The position numbers and the translations under genes are program-made. Shown in pieces: positions 52,691 through 62,069 of a DNA stretch of 64,000 nt (its first letter is position 1; every line of letters starts with the position of its first letter). The stretch comes from JAPUEK01 sp963815355 (GTDB lineage Bacteria > Pseudomonadota > Alphaproteobacteria > Rhodobacterales > Rhodobacteraceae), in NCBI GenBank assembly GCA_963815355.1, contig CAWFGJ010000005.1, forward strand, positions 248,001 through 312,000. Direction: 5' to 3'. The notes under the pieces were generated by a model, which worked only from the letters and a program-made list of their open reading frames with translations, was not told where the DNA came from and made no database searches.

Positions 52691-54139
52691 ATGACCAGAT
52701 TGACGACGACCGCCGGCGCACCTGTTGCCGACAACCAGAACTCCGAAACCGCTGGCCCACGCGGCCCGGTCTTGCTGCAAGACTACCAGTTGCTTGAAAA
52801 GCTGGCGCATCAAAACCGCGAGCGTATTCCGGAGCGGGTTGTGCACGCCAAGGGCTGGGGCGCGTTCGGAACGCTGAAAATCACCGGTGACATCACCCAA
52901 TACACGCGGGCAGCGGTTTTCAAACCGGGGACCGAGACGCCGATGCTGGCGCGGTTCTCGACCGTGGCGGGCGAAGCGGGCGCCGCAGACCATGAGCGCG
53001 ACGTGCGCGGCTTTGCGCTGAAGTTCTACACCTCAGAAGGCAACTGGGATCTGGTTGGCAACAACACCCCGGTGTTCTTTGTGCGCGATCCGCTGAAGTT
53101 CCCGGATTTCATCCACACCCAAAAGCGCCACCCGCGCACCAACCTGCGCTCGCCAACTGCGATGTGGGATTTCTGGGGCCTGTCGCCCGAAGCGCTGCAT
53201 CAGGTCACGATCCTGATGTCGGATCGCGGCCTGCCGCAGACGCCGATGCAGATGAACGGCTACGGCAGCCACACCTATTCGTTCTGGAATGACGCAGGTG
53301 AGCGGTTCTGGGTGAAGTTCCACTTCAAGACCATGCAAGGCCACGCGCATTTCACCAATGCCGAGGGCAATGCCAAGATCGGTGAGACGCGCGAAGGCTA
53401 CCAAGAAGCGCTGTTTGGCGGGATTGAGGCCGGGAACTTCCCGAAATGGGCCGTCAAGGTTCAGATCATGCCGGAACTGGACGCCGAAAAGACCAGCTAC
53501 AACCCGTTCGACCTGACCAAGGTCTGGCCGCACAGCGAATACCCGCTGATCGACGTGGGCGTGATGGAATTGAACCGCAACGCCGCCAACTACTTTGCCG
53601 AGATTGAGCAAGCTGCCTTCAGCCCGTCAAACAAGGTGCCGGGCATCGGGTATTCGCCCGACAAGATGTTGCAGGCGCGGGTGTTTTCCTATGCCGACGC
53701 GCACCGCTATCGGCTTGGCACCCATTATGAGGCGCTTCCCGTCAACGCGCCGAAATGCCCGGTGCATCACTATCACAAAGACGGCAGCATGAACTTCATG
53801 GGCCACGCGCATGTCAGCGACGATGCGTTTTATGAGCCGAACTCCATCGCCGGGGCGCCAAAAGAAGACCCCTCGGTGACAGAGCCGCCGCTGCGGATCA
53901 ACGGCGATGCGGCGCGCTGGAACCATCGGGATGGCAATGACGACTACTCCCAACCGCGCGCCCTGCACGACACGGTGATGAACGACGGTGAGCGTCAGCG
54001 GCTTTATGGCAACCTTGCCGCTGCGATGGCGGGCGTGCCGGACGACATCATCAACCGCGTTCTGGTGCATTTCGACAAGATCAGCCCGGCTTATGGCAAT
54101 GGCATCCGGGCTGCGCGGGCGGCTTTGGCGGCCAAGTAA
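52691..54139 (+). CDS. katA: Catalase KatA (small-subunit, haem)
   Basis: 482-residue monofunctional haem catalase that degrades hydrogen peroxide. The catalytic histidine region is ERIPERVVHAKGWGAFG, the asparagine is in EGNWDLVGNNTPVFF, and the proximal tyrosine is in RVFSYADAHRYRLG. The length is that of the clade 3 small-subunit type. No signal peptide, so cytoplasmic. AAGGAAAGGA precedes ATG 52691. A terminator follows. Confidence 0.97.
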   Translation: MTRLTTTAGAPVADNQNSETAGPRGPVLLQDYQLLEKLAHQNRERIPERVVHAKGWGAFGTLKITGDITQYTRAAVFKPGTETPMLARFSTVAGEAGAADHERDVRGFALKFYTSEGNWDLVGNNTPVFFVRDPLKFPDFIHTQKRHPRTNLRSPTAMWDFWGLSPEALHQVTILMSDRGLPQTPMQMNGYGSHTYSFWNDAGERFWVKFHFKTMQGHAHFTNAEGNAKIGETREGYQEALFGGIEAGNFPKWAVKVQIMPELDAEKTSYNPFDLTKVWPHSEYPLIDVGVMELNRNAANYFAEIEQAAFSPSNKVPGIGYSPDKMLQARVFSYADAHRYRLGTHYEALPVNAPKCPVHHYHKDGSMNFMGHAHVSDDAFYEPNSIAGAPKEDPSVTEPPLRINGDAARWNHRDGNDDYSQPRALHDTVMNDGERQRLYGNLAAAMAGVPDDIINRVLVHFDKISPAYGNGIRAARAALAAK

Positions 54140-54160
54140 GCCTGCCTGTTTTGCAAAGGG

Positions 54161-54188
54161 GGGCGGCGGGGAAACCTGCCGCCCTTTT
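54161..54188 (+). terminator. Rho-independent terminator of katA
   Basis: GGGCGGC (54161-54167) pairs with GCCGCCC (54178-54184) around a ten-base loop and is followed by TTTT, then CCTTT. It lies 22 bases after the katA stop and faces the end of the DUF6456 gene. Confidence 0.85.
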
Positions 54189-54196
54189 CCTTTGGC

Positions 54197-55327
54197 TTAA
54201 CCGATCAGGGGGCCAGAGCGGCCATAGGTTTCATCATAGTGGCGGCGCAACCGTTGCAGCGCGATACGCAAGACGATCTTGCCCGACCGCGCCGCCCACC
54301 CCATGCGTTGTTCCGCCGTCTCGACCCCTTCGAGGTAGCAACAGACCCGCAAGGCCACATCGCCCAAACCCGGACCAAGATCGCGCAGGGCCAACGCGAC
54401 ACGGTCGCGCGCGGCACCGGGGGCTTGGTTGCGCGACTTGTCAGAGTGGTAAAGACCGCGATCTTCGCAGGTCAGAAAGCGTTCCCAGTTCTGCGTCACC
54501 CGTGGGCCCATCTGCGCCAGCTCAAAATCTTCGCGCAGCCGTTCGGCCGCTTCGACCAGTTCCGTTTCCAGAAACAGGTTGCCGTCCTTGTCGCGCCGCC
54601 GCCCAAGCACGGTGATCGGGCTTTCGGCGAGGTTGTGGCGCAGTTTGCGGCTGACCTCATCCCCCGGCGCATCGCGGTCCCCCCAAAGGCTGTTCGGCCC
54701 GGTAAACGCCGCCGCCGCCTCGGCCATGCCGATCCGGCCCTGTTCCTCGGCCTCAATCATCTGGCGCAGCGCGCTGCGCCCGGCCGGCGTGATGTCATAA
54801 CAGATCACCCGCCCCGCCTTGCGACAGGAAATCCAGTCCTTCAGCACAAAGGCCTGCGCCACAGAACGATCCAGAACCCCGGTGCGCGCCGACCGGCCAT
54901 CGGGGAATTCGCGCATGATGACGGCCTTTTCCATCCCCGGCGCTATTGCCATGACCGCCCCCGGTTCGCTTAGTCGGCGCAGCACGCGCTTGCCCTCGCG
55001 TTGGATCGTATCCTCATCGGTCGCAAGGGCGGTGGGGCGCAGGGGCGTGCGGATCTGGAGCGACATCGTGGCAGAGTCCTTTCTGGCTGGATCGGCAATG
55101 GCCCGTGTTGTGGGCGAGAGCGCGGTCAGCGCCTCATCCAAAAGCGGGTCATCACGGCGTTTTTCGTAGCGGCGCACAAGACGCAGGATTGTCGAGGCGT
55201 TGCGTCCATCCCGTCGCGCGATCTCCCGGAGCGACAGGCCTTCCTCGGTGTGGTCAAGGTAAAGCCGTACCCCATTGGGAACCCAATCGGGCAGTTTGTG
55301 CAGAGAGGTCTGGTTGGTCTGCATCAT
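54197..55327 (-). CDS. DUF6456 helix-turn-helix protein
   Basis: 376-residue putative DNA-binding protein. The N-terminal region SLREIARRDGRNASTILRLVRRYE is a helix-turn-helix of the resolvase/sigma-like type, and the C-terminal third is a DUF6456 domain (about residues 235-370; LRDLGPGLGDVALRVCCYLEG and KIVLRIALQRLRRHY). It contains no catalytic motif. It is divergent from the DUF6477 gene across a 213-base gap with a palindrome; likely a regulator, possibly of itself and its neighbour. Confidence 0.85.
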   Translation of the reverse strand: MMQTNQTSLHKLPDWVPNGVRLYLDHTEEGLSLREIARRDGRNASTILRLVRRYEKRRDDPLLDEALTALSPTTRAIADPARKDSATMSLQIRTPLRPTALATDEDTIQREGKRVLRRLSEPGAVMAIAPGMEKAVIMREFPDGRSARTGVLDRSVAQAFVLKDWISCRKAGRVICYDITPAGRSALRQMIEAEEQGRIGMAEAAAAFTGPNSLWGDRDAPGDEVSRKLRHNLAESPITVLGRRRDKDGNLFLETELVEAAERLREDFELAQMGPRVTQNWERFLTCEDRGLYHSDKSRNQAPGAARDRVALALRDLGPGLGDVALRVCCYLEGVETAEQRMGWAARSGKIVLRIALQRLRRHYDETYGRSGPLIG

Positions 55328-55419
55328 CTGTTTCCGGGCCGCGTCTCGGGCCGTTTTGTCCTGCCAGGGACAACGACAACCCTGAGAGGCATTGGTTACG
55401 CAAGCGTTAATGTCTCAAG

Positions 55420-55434
55420 CAATTGCGATAATTG
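55420..55434. promoter_or_regulatory. Palindrome CAATT-N5-AATTG in the divergent spacer
   Basis: A perfect 5+5 inverted repeat, CAATT at 55420-55424 and AATTG at 55430-55434, within an AT-rich strip (about 55406-55450) between the divergent DUF6456 and DUF6477 genes. A plausible operator for the helix-turn-helix protein or a promoter element; unproven. Confidence 0.35.
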
Positions 55435-55540
55435 TTTCGAATTCCTAAACAAACTGGAAAGGTCCGTACGCTCGAAAATGACAAAGCGCAACGTAAGGTT
55501 GTGTCGGTCTATGGTGGCCTATCCATTTCAGGAGCCTCTG

Positions 55541-55855
55541 ATGACCGACTTTCGCAGCTTGCTTTCCAACCTTCGCCGCCCGCGTCTGCTGATCCGGGCC
55601 GCCCGCTTTGGCATGGGCGACTATTGCCGCGACCGCGACCTGCGCCGGGTGCTGTCCCAGTCCGCCGCCGCTGGCCCCGCAACGTCACCCACCCCCGCCC
55701 CCGAGCGGACCGTGCATGCGCTGCTGAGTGCCGAGGAACGGATGGAAGACATCCGACGCGCCGGAAAGGCGGAATATTCGGTCGCGCGCCACATCGAGGT
55801 GCTGATCGCGCTGATGGCCGAGGTGCGTCTGTTGCCGCGCAGCGTGGCGATGTAG
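55541..55855 (+). CDS. DUF6477 family small protein
   Basis: 104-residue cytosolic protein, MTDFRSLLSNLRRPRLLIRA at the start, of the DUF6477 family found beside DUF6456 genes in Rhodobacterales. It is arginine-rich at the N-terminus (possible nucleic-acid contact) and helical at the end (VARHIEVLIALMAEVRLL). ATG 55541 is supported by AGGAG at 55530-55534, six bases away. A terminator follows six bases after the stop. Confidence 0.85.
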   Translation: MTDFRSLLSNLRRPRLLIRAARFGMGDYCRDRDLRRVLSQSAAAGPATSPTPAPERTVHALLSAEERMEDIRRAGKAEYSVARHIEVLIALMAEVRLLPRSVAM

Positions 55856-55860
55856 ACAAA

Positions 55861-55893
55861 AAGGCCCGCAACGCGGTGCGTGCGGGCCTTTTT
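55861..55893. terminator. Bidirectional terminator
   Basis: AAGGCCCGCA (55861-55870) pairs with TGCGGGCCTT (55881-55890) around a ten-base loop. On the plus strand TTT follows; on the minus strand the stem is followed by TTTTTG. It can close both the DUF6477 gene and the convergent mttB-type gene. Confidence 0.85.
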
Positions 55894-55929
55894 GCTGTCT
55901 GTGCGTGGCCTGCCCCACTGGGCGGGTGA

Positions 55930-57474
55930 TCACATAAAGGCGTCGGGCATTTCCGATTTACGGCGTGCGACATAGGCGTCGATCGCCTCGCGCGTGCCTT
56001 CATCAAGGGCCGGTTGCTGATAGTCGCCCAGCATCTTCTTGACCCGCTCTGCCGCCAGCGTCTGCGTGTCGCGCGCGCCTTCCTCGGCCCAGGTTTCAAA
56101 GGGTTTGTAATCCAGCAGGTCCGACCGCCAGAATGCGCTTTTGAAGTTGGCTTGGGTGTGTTCGCAACCAAGGTAGTGACCGCCCGGCCCGACTTCGCGG
56201 ATCGCATCCATCGCCTGACCGTTGGTGTCGATCTGAACGCCTTGGGCGAGGTGGTGAAGGGTGCCAAGCTGGTCAGCATCCATCACGAACTTTTCGTAGG
56301 AACTGACCAGACCGCCCTCTAGCCAACCGCAGGCGTGCAGCATGAAGTTCACGCCCGCCAGCAAGGCCATGTTCAGGCTGTTCGACGTCTCATAAGCCGC
56401 TTGGGCGTCGGGCAGTTTAGAGCCGCAGAAAGAGCCGCCCGAACGGTAGGGCAGACCCAGACGGCGCACCAACTGGCCCGTGCCATAGGTGATATGCGCG
56501 GCTTCGGGCGTGCCAAAGGTCGGCGCGCCGGAGTTCATGTCGATTGAGGTCACAAAGGCCCCCGCGATCACCGGCGAGCCGGGGCGCACCAACTGGCTAT
56601 AGGACACGCCAGCAAGGATTTCGGCCAGAACCTGTGTCAGGGTGCCTGCCACCGTCACCGGGGCCATCGCGCCGCCAACGATAAAGGGCGACACGATCGA
56701 GGCCTGATTGTTACTGGCGTACACTTCCAGCGCGCCCATCATGATCCCGTCGAAGGTCATCGGCGAGTTGATGTTGATCAGGCTGGTCATCACCGTGTTC
56801 TGGTCAACAAAGTCCGAACCAAACAGGATTTTCGACATCTCGATGGAATCGCTGGCGCGCGAGGGTTCGGTGACCGAGCCCATATAGGGCTTGTCCGACA
56901 GCACCATATGGGCGCGCAGCATATCAAGGTGACGTTTGTTGACCGGAACATCGGTCGGCTCGCACACGGTGCCGCCGGAATGGTGCAGCCATTTCGACAT
57001 GTAGCCGAGTTTTACGAAGTTCTGGAAATCTTCCAGCGTCGCATAGCGGCGGCCGCCTTCGACGTCGCGCACGAAGGGCGGGCCATAGACCGGGGCCAGC
57101 ACCAGATTGCGGCCACCAACCTCAACATTGCGCTCGGGGTTGCGGGCGTGTTGGGTGAAGGTTGCGGGGGCTGTAGAGCACAGCTTGCGAGCCAGTCCGC
57201 GCGGAATGTGGACCCGTTCGCCCTGAACATCGGCCCCGGCTGCGCGCCAGCGATCCAGCGCCGCAGGATTTTCAACAAAGTTGACGCCGATCTCTTCAAG
57301 AACGGTTTCGGCGTTCCATTCGATGATCTGCAGCGCTTCTTCGTTCAGAATCTCAAAATTCGGGATGTTGCGTTCAATATAGCGGGCTGTCTCAAACGAG
57401 ACTGCCGTCCGCTCTGCCCGACGTGCCCCGCCGCCGCCGCCCCGCGCTCTGCGCCCACCACCGACATCGCTCAT
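55930..57474 (-). CDS. MttB family methyltransferase (non-pyrrolysine)
   Basis: 514-residue trimethylamine methyltransferase family protein. Family motifs include NEEALQIIEWNAETVLEEIG, the segment SPMTFDGIMMGALEVYA and GGLVSSYEKFVMDADQLG. In classical MttB an amber codon encodes pyrrolysine in the active site; here the whole frame is open without it, so this is the non-pyrrolysine branch, whose characterised members demethylate glycine betaine, proline betaine or related quaternary amines to a corrinoid protein. No corrinoid-protein or methylcobalamin gene lies alongside, so it appears to be an orphan. Glycine-rich N-terminus of unknown purpose. Confidence 0.9.
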   Translation of the reverse strand: MSDVGGGRRARGGGGGARRAERTAVSFETARYIERNIPNFEILNEEALQIIEWNAETVLEEIGVNFVENPAALDRWRAAGADVQGERVHIPRGLARKLCSTAPATFTQHARNPERNVEVGGRNLVLAPVYGPPFVRDVEGGRRYATLEDFQNFVKLGYMSKWLHHSGGTVCEPTDVPVNKRHLDMLRAHMVLSDKPYMGSVTEPSRASDSIEMSKILFGSDFVDQNTVMTSLININSPMTFDGIMMGALEVYASNNQASIVSPFIVGGAMAPVTVAGTLTQVLAEILAGVSYSQLVRPGSPVIAGAFVTSIDMNSGAPTFGTPEAAHITYGTGQLVRRLGLPYRSGGSFCGSKLPDAQAAYETSNSLNMALLAGVNFMLHACGWLEGGLVSSYEKFVMDADQLGTLHHLAQGVQIDTNGQAMDAIREVGPGGHYLGCEHTQANFKSAFWRSDLLDYKPFETWAEEGARDTQTLAAERVKKMLGDYQQPALDEGTREAIDAYVARRKSEMPDAFM

Positions 57475-57705
57475 CTCTAACTCCAGGTTCGTTTGCGGCC
57501 CTTATGCCTTGAAGCCTGACCGGGCCGCTCCCAAAATACGGCGCATGATGGCCAAAACCGACATCCGCCAAGCCGGAACGCGACGCTTCTGCACAGCCCT
57601 GCAGTCTGGCGCAGCGCGGGATCAAAAACACCGGATCGCGCAGACATCGCCGTGACGCACACCGGCCCCTCTTGCGATTCTCTGCGCCAGAAGTTACGCG
57701 AAGCC

Positions 57706-59262
57706 ATGACCCAGCATGACCGCCTTCTTATCATCGACTTCGGCTCTCAGGTAACGCAGCTTATTGCGCGTCGCTTGCGGGAACTGAACGTCTATTGCGA
57801 AATCCATCCCTATAATCGGGTGACGGACAGTTTCCTGAAAGAGTTCGCCCCCAAGGCGGTGATCTTGTCGGGTGGACCGGATTCGGTGACCCGTGAAGGA
57901 TCGCCCCGCGCGCCCGACGCGCTGTGGACCCTGGGCGTGCCGGTTTTGGGCATATGCTATGGTCAGCAGACCATGATGCAGCAGTTGGGCGGGCTGGTCG
58001 AACACGGCCACGGCACCGCCGAATTTGGCCGCGCCTTTGTGACCCCGGCTGCCAACAGCCTGTCGATCCTTGACGGCTGGTTCGCCGAGGGTCGTGAGCA
58101 GGTCTGGATGAGCCATGGCGATCATGTCTCGCGCATTGCGCCGGGCTTTACGGTTTATGGCACCTCACCCAACGCGCCTTTTGCGATCACCGCCGATGTG
58201 GCGCGGCAGTTCTACGCCGTGCAGTTTCACCCCGAGGTGCATCACACCCCCAAGGGCGCAAAGCTGTATGAGAATTTCGTCAAGCTGGCCGGGTTCAAGG
58301 GCGACTGGACGATGGGCGCCTACCGGGCCGAGGCCATTGCCAAGATCCGCGAACAGGTGGGCGATGCCAAGGTGATCTGCGGCCTGTCGGGCGGGGTCGA
58401 CAGCTCTGTCGCGGCAGTGCTGATCCATGAGGCGATCGGCGATCAGTTGACCTGCGTGTTTGTCGACCACGGTTTGCTGCGTCTGGGCGAGGCCGAGCAG
58501 GTCGTGACCATGTTCCGCGACCATTACAACATGCCGCTGATCCACGCCGATGAAAGCGATCTGTTCCTTGGCGCGCTGGAAGGCGTGTCGGACCCGGAGG
58601 TCAAGCGCAAGACCATCGGCAAGCTGTTCATTGACGTGTTCCAGAAACATGCCACCGAAGTGGGCGGTGCCACGTTCCTTGCCCAAGGCACGCTGTATCC
58701 CGATGTGATCGAAAGCGTCAGCTTTTCGGGCGGGCCTTCGGTGACGATCAAATCGCACCACAATGTCGGCGGATTGCCCGAGAAGATGGGGCTGAAACTG
58801 GTTGAGCCGCTGCGCGAGCTGTTCAAGGACGAGGTGCGCGCCTTGGGGCGTGAGCTTGGCCTGCCGCCCAGCTTTATCGGCCGCCACCCCTTCCCCGGGC
58901 CCGGCCTTGCCATTCGCTGCCCCGGTGAGATCACCCGCGAAAAGCTGGACATCCTGCGCCGCGCCGATGCCGTCTATATTGACCAGATCCGCAAACACGG
59001 GCTTTACGATGAGATCTGGCAGGCTTTTGCCGCGATCTTGCCGATGAAAACCGTGGGCGTGATGGGCGACGGGCGCACCTATGACTTTGCGTTGGCGCTG
59101 CGGGCGGTCACCAGCGTGGATGGGATGACGGCGGATTACTATCCGTTCACGCATGATTTCCTTGGTGAAACCGCGACGCGGATCATCAATGAGGTCAAGG
59201 GCGTGAACCGGGTGTTCTACGACTGCACCTCCAAGCCGCCGGGCACAATCGAGCTGGAATGA
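57706..59262 (+). CDS. guaA: GMP synthase (glutamine-hydrolysing)
   Basis: 518-residue enzyme that converts XMP to GMP. The class I amidotransferase half has the nucleophile cysteine in VLGICYGQQTMMQQLGG; the ATP-pyrophosphatase P-loop is CGLSGGVDSSVAAVL, and the C-terminal dimer domain ends with TIELE. ATG 57706 (MTQHDRLLIIDFGSQ) is the conserved start; the frame is open upstream to 57652. The 231-base spacer before it shows no further gene. Confidence 0.97.
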   Translation: MTQHDRLLIIDFGSQVTQLIARRLRELNVYCEIHPYNRVTDSFLKEFAPKAVILSGGPDSVTREGSPRAPDALWTLGVPVLGICYGQQTMMQQLGGLVEHGHGTAEFGRAFVTPAANSLSILDGWFAEGREQVWMSHGDHVSRIAPGFTVYGTSPNAPFAITADVARQFYAVQFHPEVHHTPKGAKLYENFVKLAGFKGDWTMGAYRAEAIAKIREQVGDAKVICGLSGGVDSSVAAVLIHEAIGDQLTCVFVDHGLLRLGEAEQVVTMFRDHYNMPLIHADESDLFLGALEGVSDPEVKRKTIGKLFIDVFQKHATEVGGATFLAQGTLYPDVIESVSFSGGPSVTIKSHHNVGGLPEKMGLKLVEPLRELFKDEVRALGRELGLPPSFIGRHPFPGPGLAIRCPGEITREKLDILRRADAVYIDQIRKHGLYDEIWQAFAAILPMKTVGVMGDGRTYDFALALRAVTSVDGMTADYYPFTHDFLGETATRIINEVKGVNRVFYDCTSKPPGTIELE

Positions 59263-59281
59263 GCGGCCCCCCGGTGCCTGC

Positions 59282-59560
59282 ATGATCCGGTTGCGCGGTC
59301 GGCTTATTTGCCTGACCGACGCGGAAGCGCAGGCGGTGCGCGCCCATTTGGGCGAGCACATCCGCCTGACGCGGGCAGAGGCGGGCTGTCTGAGCTTTGA
59401 TGTCACCCAAGCCGATGATCCGTTGATTTGGGAAGTCGCGGAGGCCTTCCGCGACCGTGTGGCCTTTGACGCGCATCAGGCGCGGACGCGGGAAAGTGTC
59501 TGGTTTGCCGCCACGCGGGGGATTTTGCGTGATTTCAGGGTTGAAGAACTGGGCGACTAA
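59282..59560 (+). CDS. ABM-family putative monooxygenase
   Basis: 92-residue antibiotic-biosynthesis-monooxygenase (ABM, ferredoxin-like) protein. It has the family signature at EAGCLSFDVTQADDPLIW followed by FDAHQARTRESVW. Members with this minimal architecture include quinol monooxygenases (YgiN type) and haem-degrading or signalling proteins; nothing here defines a substrate. Twenty bases after guaA and likely co-transcribed. Confidence 0.85.
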   Translation: MIRLRGRLICLTDAEAQAVRAHLGEHIRLTRAEAGCLSFDVTQADDPLIWEVAEAFRDRVAFDAHQARTRESVWFAATRGILRDFRVEELGD

Positions 59561-59625
59561 GCCATTCTTTTTCCGGACGCATCCGGGGTTTACGTCTTCC
59601 GGGGCGAAAATCAGACGGAGATCGC

Positions 59626-60621
59626 ATGCGCGCAGCACAGCTTTTGGGCATCGGGTCTTTGGCCTTGGTCAATCTGCCAGACCCTACCCCCGGCCCCGGC
59701 GAAATCCTGATCAAGGTCGAGGCGGCGGGCATTTGCGGCACCGACCGGCATTTGTTCAAGGGTGAGTTTCCTTGCGCGCCGCCGGTGACGCTGGGCCATG
59801 AGTTCAGCGGCCTTATCGTCGCCTGCGGTTCCGCGGTGAAGATGCCGCTGGACCAGCGGGTGACGTGTGATCCCAATATCTCTTGCGGTGCCTGTGATGC
59901 CTGCCTGCGGGGACGGGTCAACCTGTGTGCGGCCAATGTGGCGATCGGCATTCACCGCAATGGCGGCTTTGCGCCCTTTGCCACCCTGCCCGCGCACCGC
60001 GCCCATGTTTTGCCCGCCACCCTTAACCCTTTGCACGGCGCTTTTTGTGAGCCTCTGGCCTGCACGCTGCACGGGCTGGATCTTGGCGCGCCACGGGTGG
60101 GCGAGCGGGTGATCATTCTGGGTGGCGGCGTGATCGGGCTTTTGGCGTTGCAACTGGCCCGGCTGGCGGGGGCCGAGACCTTGCTGGTCACCCGTCAGGC
60201 CAGCAAGCGCGCCGTGGCCGAAACGCTGGGGGCCACGGCCACCGCCGCGACGGCTGAAGACGCGCTGCGCCACTGGCCGCGCGGGGCCGATCTGGTGCTG
60301 GAATGCGCGGGCGTGGCCCAAACGATGGAGGCCGCCCCGCGGTTGGCCCGATCGGGCGGGCGGGTGGTTGTTCTGGGCGTGCTGCCGCAAGGAGAGCGGG
60401 TGACGATTGAGCCGTTTGATCTGCTGTTTCGCGAAATCCAGTTGCACTTTGCCTTTATCAACCCGTTCACCCAAAGCCGTGCAGCGGCGATGATCGCAGC
60501 GGGTCAGCTGCAGCTTGATCCGTTGATCAGCCGCGTCATTGACCTTGACGCGGTGCCCGCCGCCATAGGTGCGCCCCCCCTGCCCGGCGAGATCAAGGTT
60601 CTGGTCCGGCCAGAGCGGTGA
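59626..60621 (+). CDS. Zinc-dependent medium-chain dehydrogenase
   Basis: 331-residue alcohol dehydrogenase family enzyme. Catalytic zinc: Cys in GICGTDRHLFKG and GHEFSG; structural zinc: CDPNISCGACDACLRGRVNLC pattern. The NAD(P) fold is IILGGGVIGLLALQLARLAG. The arrangement resembles sorbitol, threonine or galactitol-1-phosphate dehydrogenases; the substrate is open. GGAG lies six bases before ATG 59626. Confidence 0.93.
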   Translation: MRAAQLLGIGSLALVNLPDPTPGPGEILIKVEAAGICGTDRHLFKGEFPCAPPVTLGHEFSGLIVACGSAVKMPLDQRVTCDPNISCGACDACLRGRVNLCAANVAIGIHRNGGFAPFATLPAHRAHVLPATLNPLHGAFCEPLACTLHGLDLGAPRVGERVIILGGGVIGLLALQLARLAGAETLLVTRQASKRAVAETLGATATAATAEDALRHWPRGADLVLECAGVAQTMEAAPRLARSGGRVVVLGVLPQGERVTIEPFDLLFREIQLHFAFINPFTQSRAAAMIAAGQLQLDPLISRVIDLDAVPAAIGAPPLPGEIKVLVRPER

Positions 60622-60666
60622 TTTTGGGGCTGGAAGCCCCGCGGAGGCGGCGCTAACACTTCTGCC

Positions 60667-61968
60667 ATGACCTCCACACGCCCCGCCCCGTTCCTTCTTC
60701 GTCATCGCGACTTTGGCCTGTTTTGGCTGGCGATGCTTTTCGTCAACGTTGCCGTCCAGATTGAGGCGGTCACCATTGGCTGGCAAATCTATGGCCTTGG
60801 CCGGGCCACGCTTTCCATCAAGGAAAGTGCGTTTCTGGTCGGCATGGTGGGTTTGGCGCAGTTTGTGCCGCTGTTCATCCTGACGCTCTGGGCCGGATCT
60901 TTGGCAGATCGCCATTCGCGCCGCACGATCGTGCTGCTTAGTCTGGTGGTTGAGGCGGTGTGCGTGCTTGGCCTTGTGGCGGTGGCACTGGAGACGGCCC
61001 CGGCGTTCAGCCATATTTTCATGATCGCGGCGCTGTTTGGTGCGGCGCGGGCGTTCTTGTCACCGGCCGCGTCGGCGTTGGTGCCGATGCTGGTGCCACG
61101 GGCGGACATGCCGCAGGCGATCTCGTTAAAGTCACTCAGCTGGCAGGCGGCGGTGATTGCGGGGCCTTGGGCGGGGGGGCTGCTTTGTGCCGTCTCTACC
61201 GCGCTGGCCTATTCGGTTGCGGCGGCGCTGTACGTCCTTGGCATGGGGATCATCTTGCTGATGCGGGCCAACACCACGCCACAGCGCCAACCCGGCAACC
61301 AACTGGAGCAGATCCGCGAAGGGCTGTCCTATGTCTGGAACAACAAGATCATCTTCGGGGCGATCTCGCTTGATCTGTTCGCGGTGCTTTTGGGGGGGGC
61401 GACAGCGCTGCTGCCCGCCTTTGCGTCCGATATTCTGGGGGTGGGGGCCGAGGGCTTTGGCCTGTTGCGCTCGGGTCCTGCGGTGGGGGCATTGCTGATG
61501 GCGGTGGCGCTGTCGCGCTGGCCTTTGAAACAGCGGGCGGGCACGCGGATGTTCTGGGCGGTGGGCGCGTTTGGTCTGGCCACGGTGGTGTTCGGGCTAT
61601 CGAAATCCATGCCGCTGTCGCTTTTGGCGCTGGCGGTGCTGGGCGCGGCAGACATGGTTTCGGTCTATGTGCGCCAGACGTTGGTGCAGATCGTCACGCC
61701 GGACCATATGCGCGGGCGGGTGTCGTCGGTTTCGGGTCTGTTCATCTCAGGATCAAATGAGCTGGGCGAGTTTGAAAGCGGCGTCGTCTCACGGTTCATT
61801 GGCCCTGTGGGCGCGGCGGTGTTTGGCGGGCTTGGCACGATTGCGGTCACTGGTTTGTGGGCCTGGATGTTTCCCGCGCTGCGCAAGGCGGACCGGTTGG
61901 ATGGCGCGGATGCGGCCGAGGAAACCTTGCCCGCCCATTCGGCCACGGCACCCGCCTCGCTTTCATAG
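60667..61968 (+). CDS. MFS transporter, EntS-like
   Basis: 433-residue inner-membrane exporter of the EntS/enterobactin-exporter-like MFS group. It has about 12 hydrophobic segments, the opening RHRDFGLFWLAMLFVNVAVQ, motif A LWAGSLADRHSRRTIV and the late motif TPDHMRGRVSSVSGLFISGSNELG typical of this family. No siderophore synthesis gene is adjacent, so substrate is unknown. Follows the dehydrogenase by 45 bases. Confidence 0.92.
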   Translation: MTSTRPAPFLLRHRDFGLFWLAMLFVNVAVQIEAVTIGWQIYGLGRATLSIKESAFLVGMVGLAQFVPLFILTLWAGSLADRHSRRTIVLLSLVVEAVCVLGLVAVALETAPAFSHIFMIAALFGAARAFLSPAASALVPMLVPRADMPQAISLKSLSWQAAVIAGPWAGGLLCAVSTALAYSVAAALYVLGMGIILLMRANTTPQRQPGNQLEQIREGLSYVWNNKIIFGAISLDLFAVLLGGATALLPAFASDILGVGAEGFGLLRSGPAVGALLMAVALSRWPLKQRAGTRMFWAVGAFGLATVVFGLSKSMPLSLLALAVLGAADMVSVYVRQTLVQIVTPDHMRGRVSSVSGLFISGSNELGEFESGVVSRFIGPVGAAVFGGLGTIAVTGLWAWMFPALRKADRLDGADAAEETLPAHSATAPASLS

Positions 61969-62069
61969 GCCTTTGTTGCCACGCGCGTTACGGATGTACC
62001 GCGTGCGGCGGCTGGACAATGCGCGGCAGGCGGCGCAGTTCTTTCGCAATCGCTGAAAAGAGACCCCCC

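Noticed and set aside
57475..57705. Possible purine riboswitch before guaA
   Set aside because: Inspected because guaA is sometimes preceded by one; no matching junction or conserved loop sequence was seen.
58165..59406. Leftward frame of 413 codons opposite guaA
   Set aside because: guaA is certain on the other strand; this is a shadow frame.
61994..62056. Short frame of 20 codons (MYRVRRLDNARQAAQFFRNR)
   Set aside because: Too short, no ribosome site and no family; lies in the spacer between two transporters.
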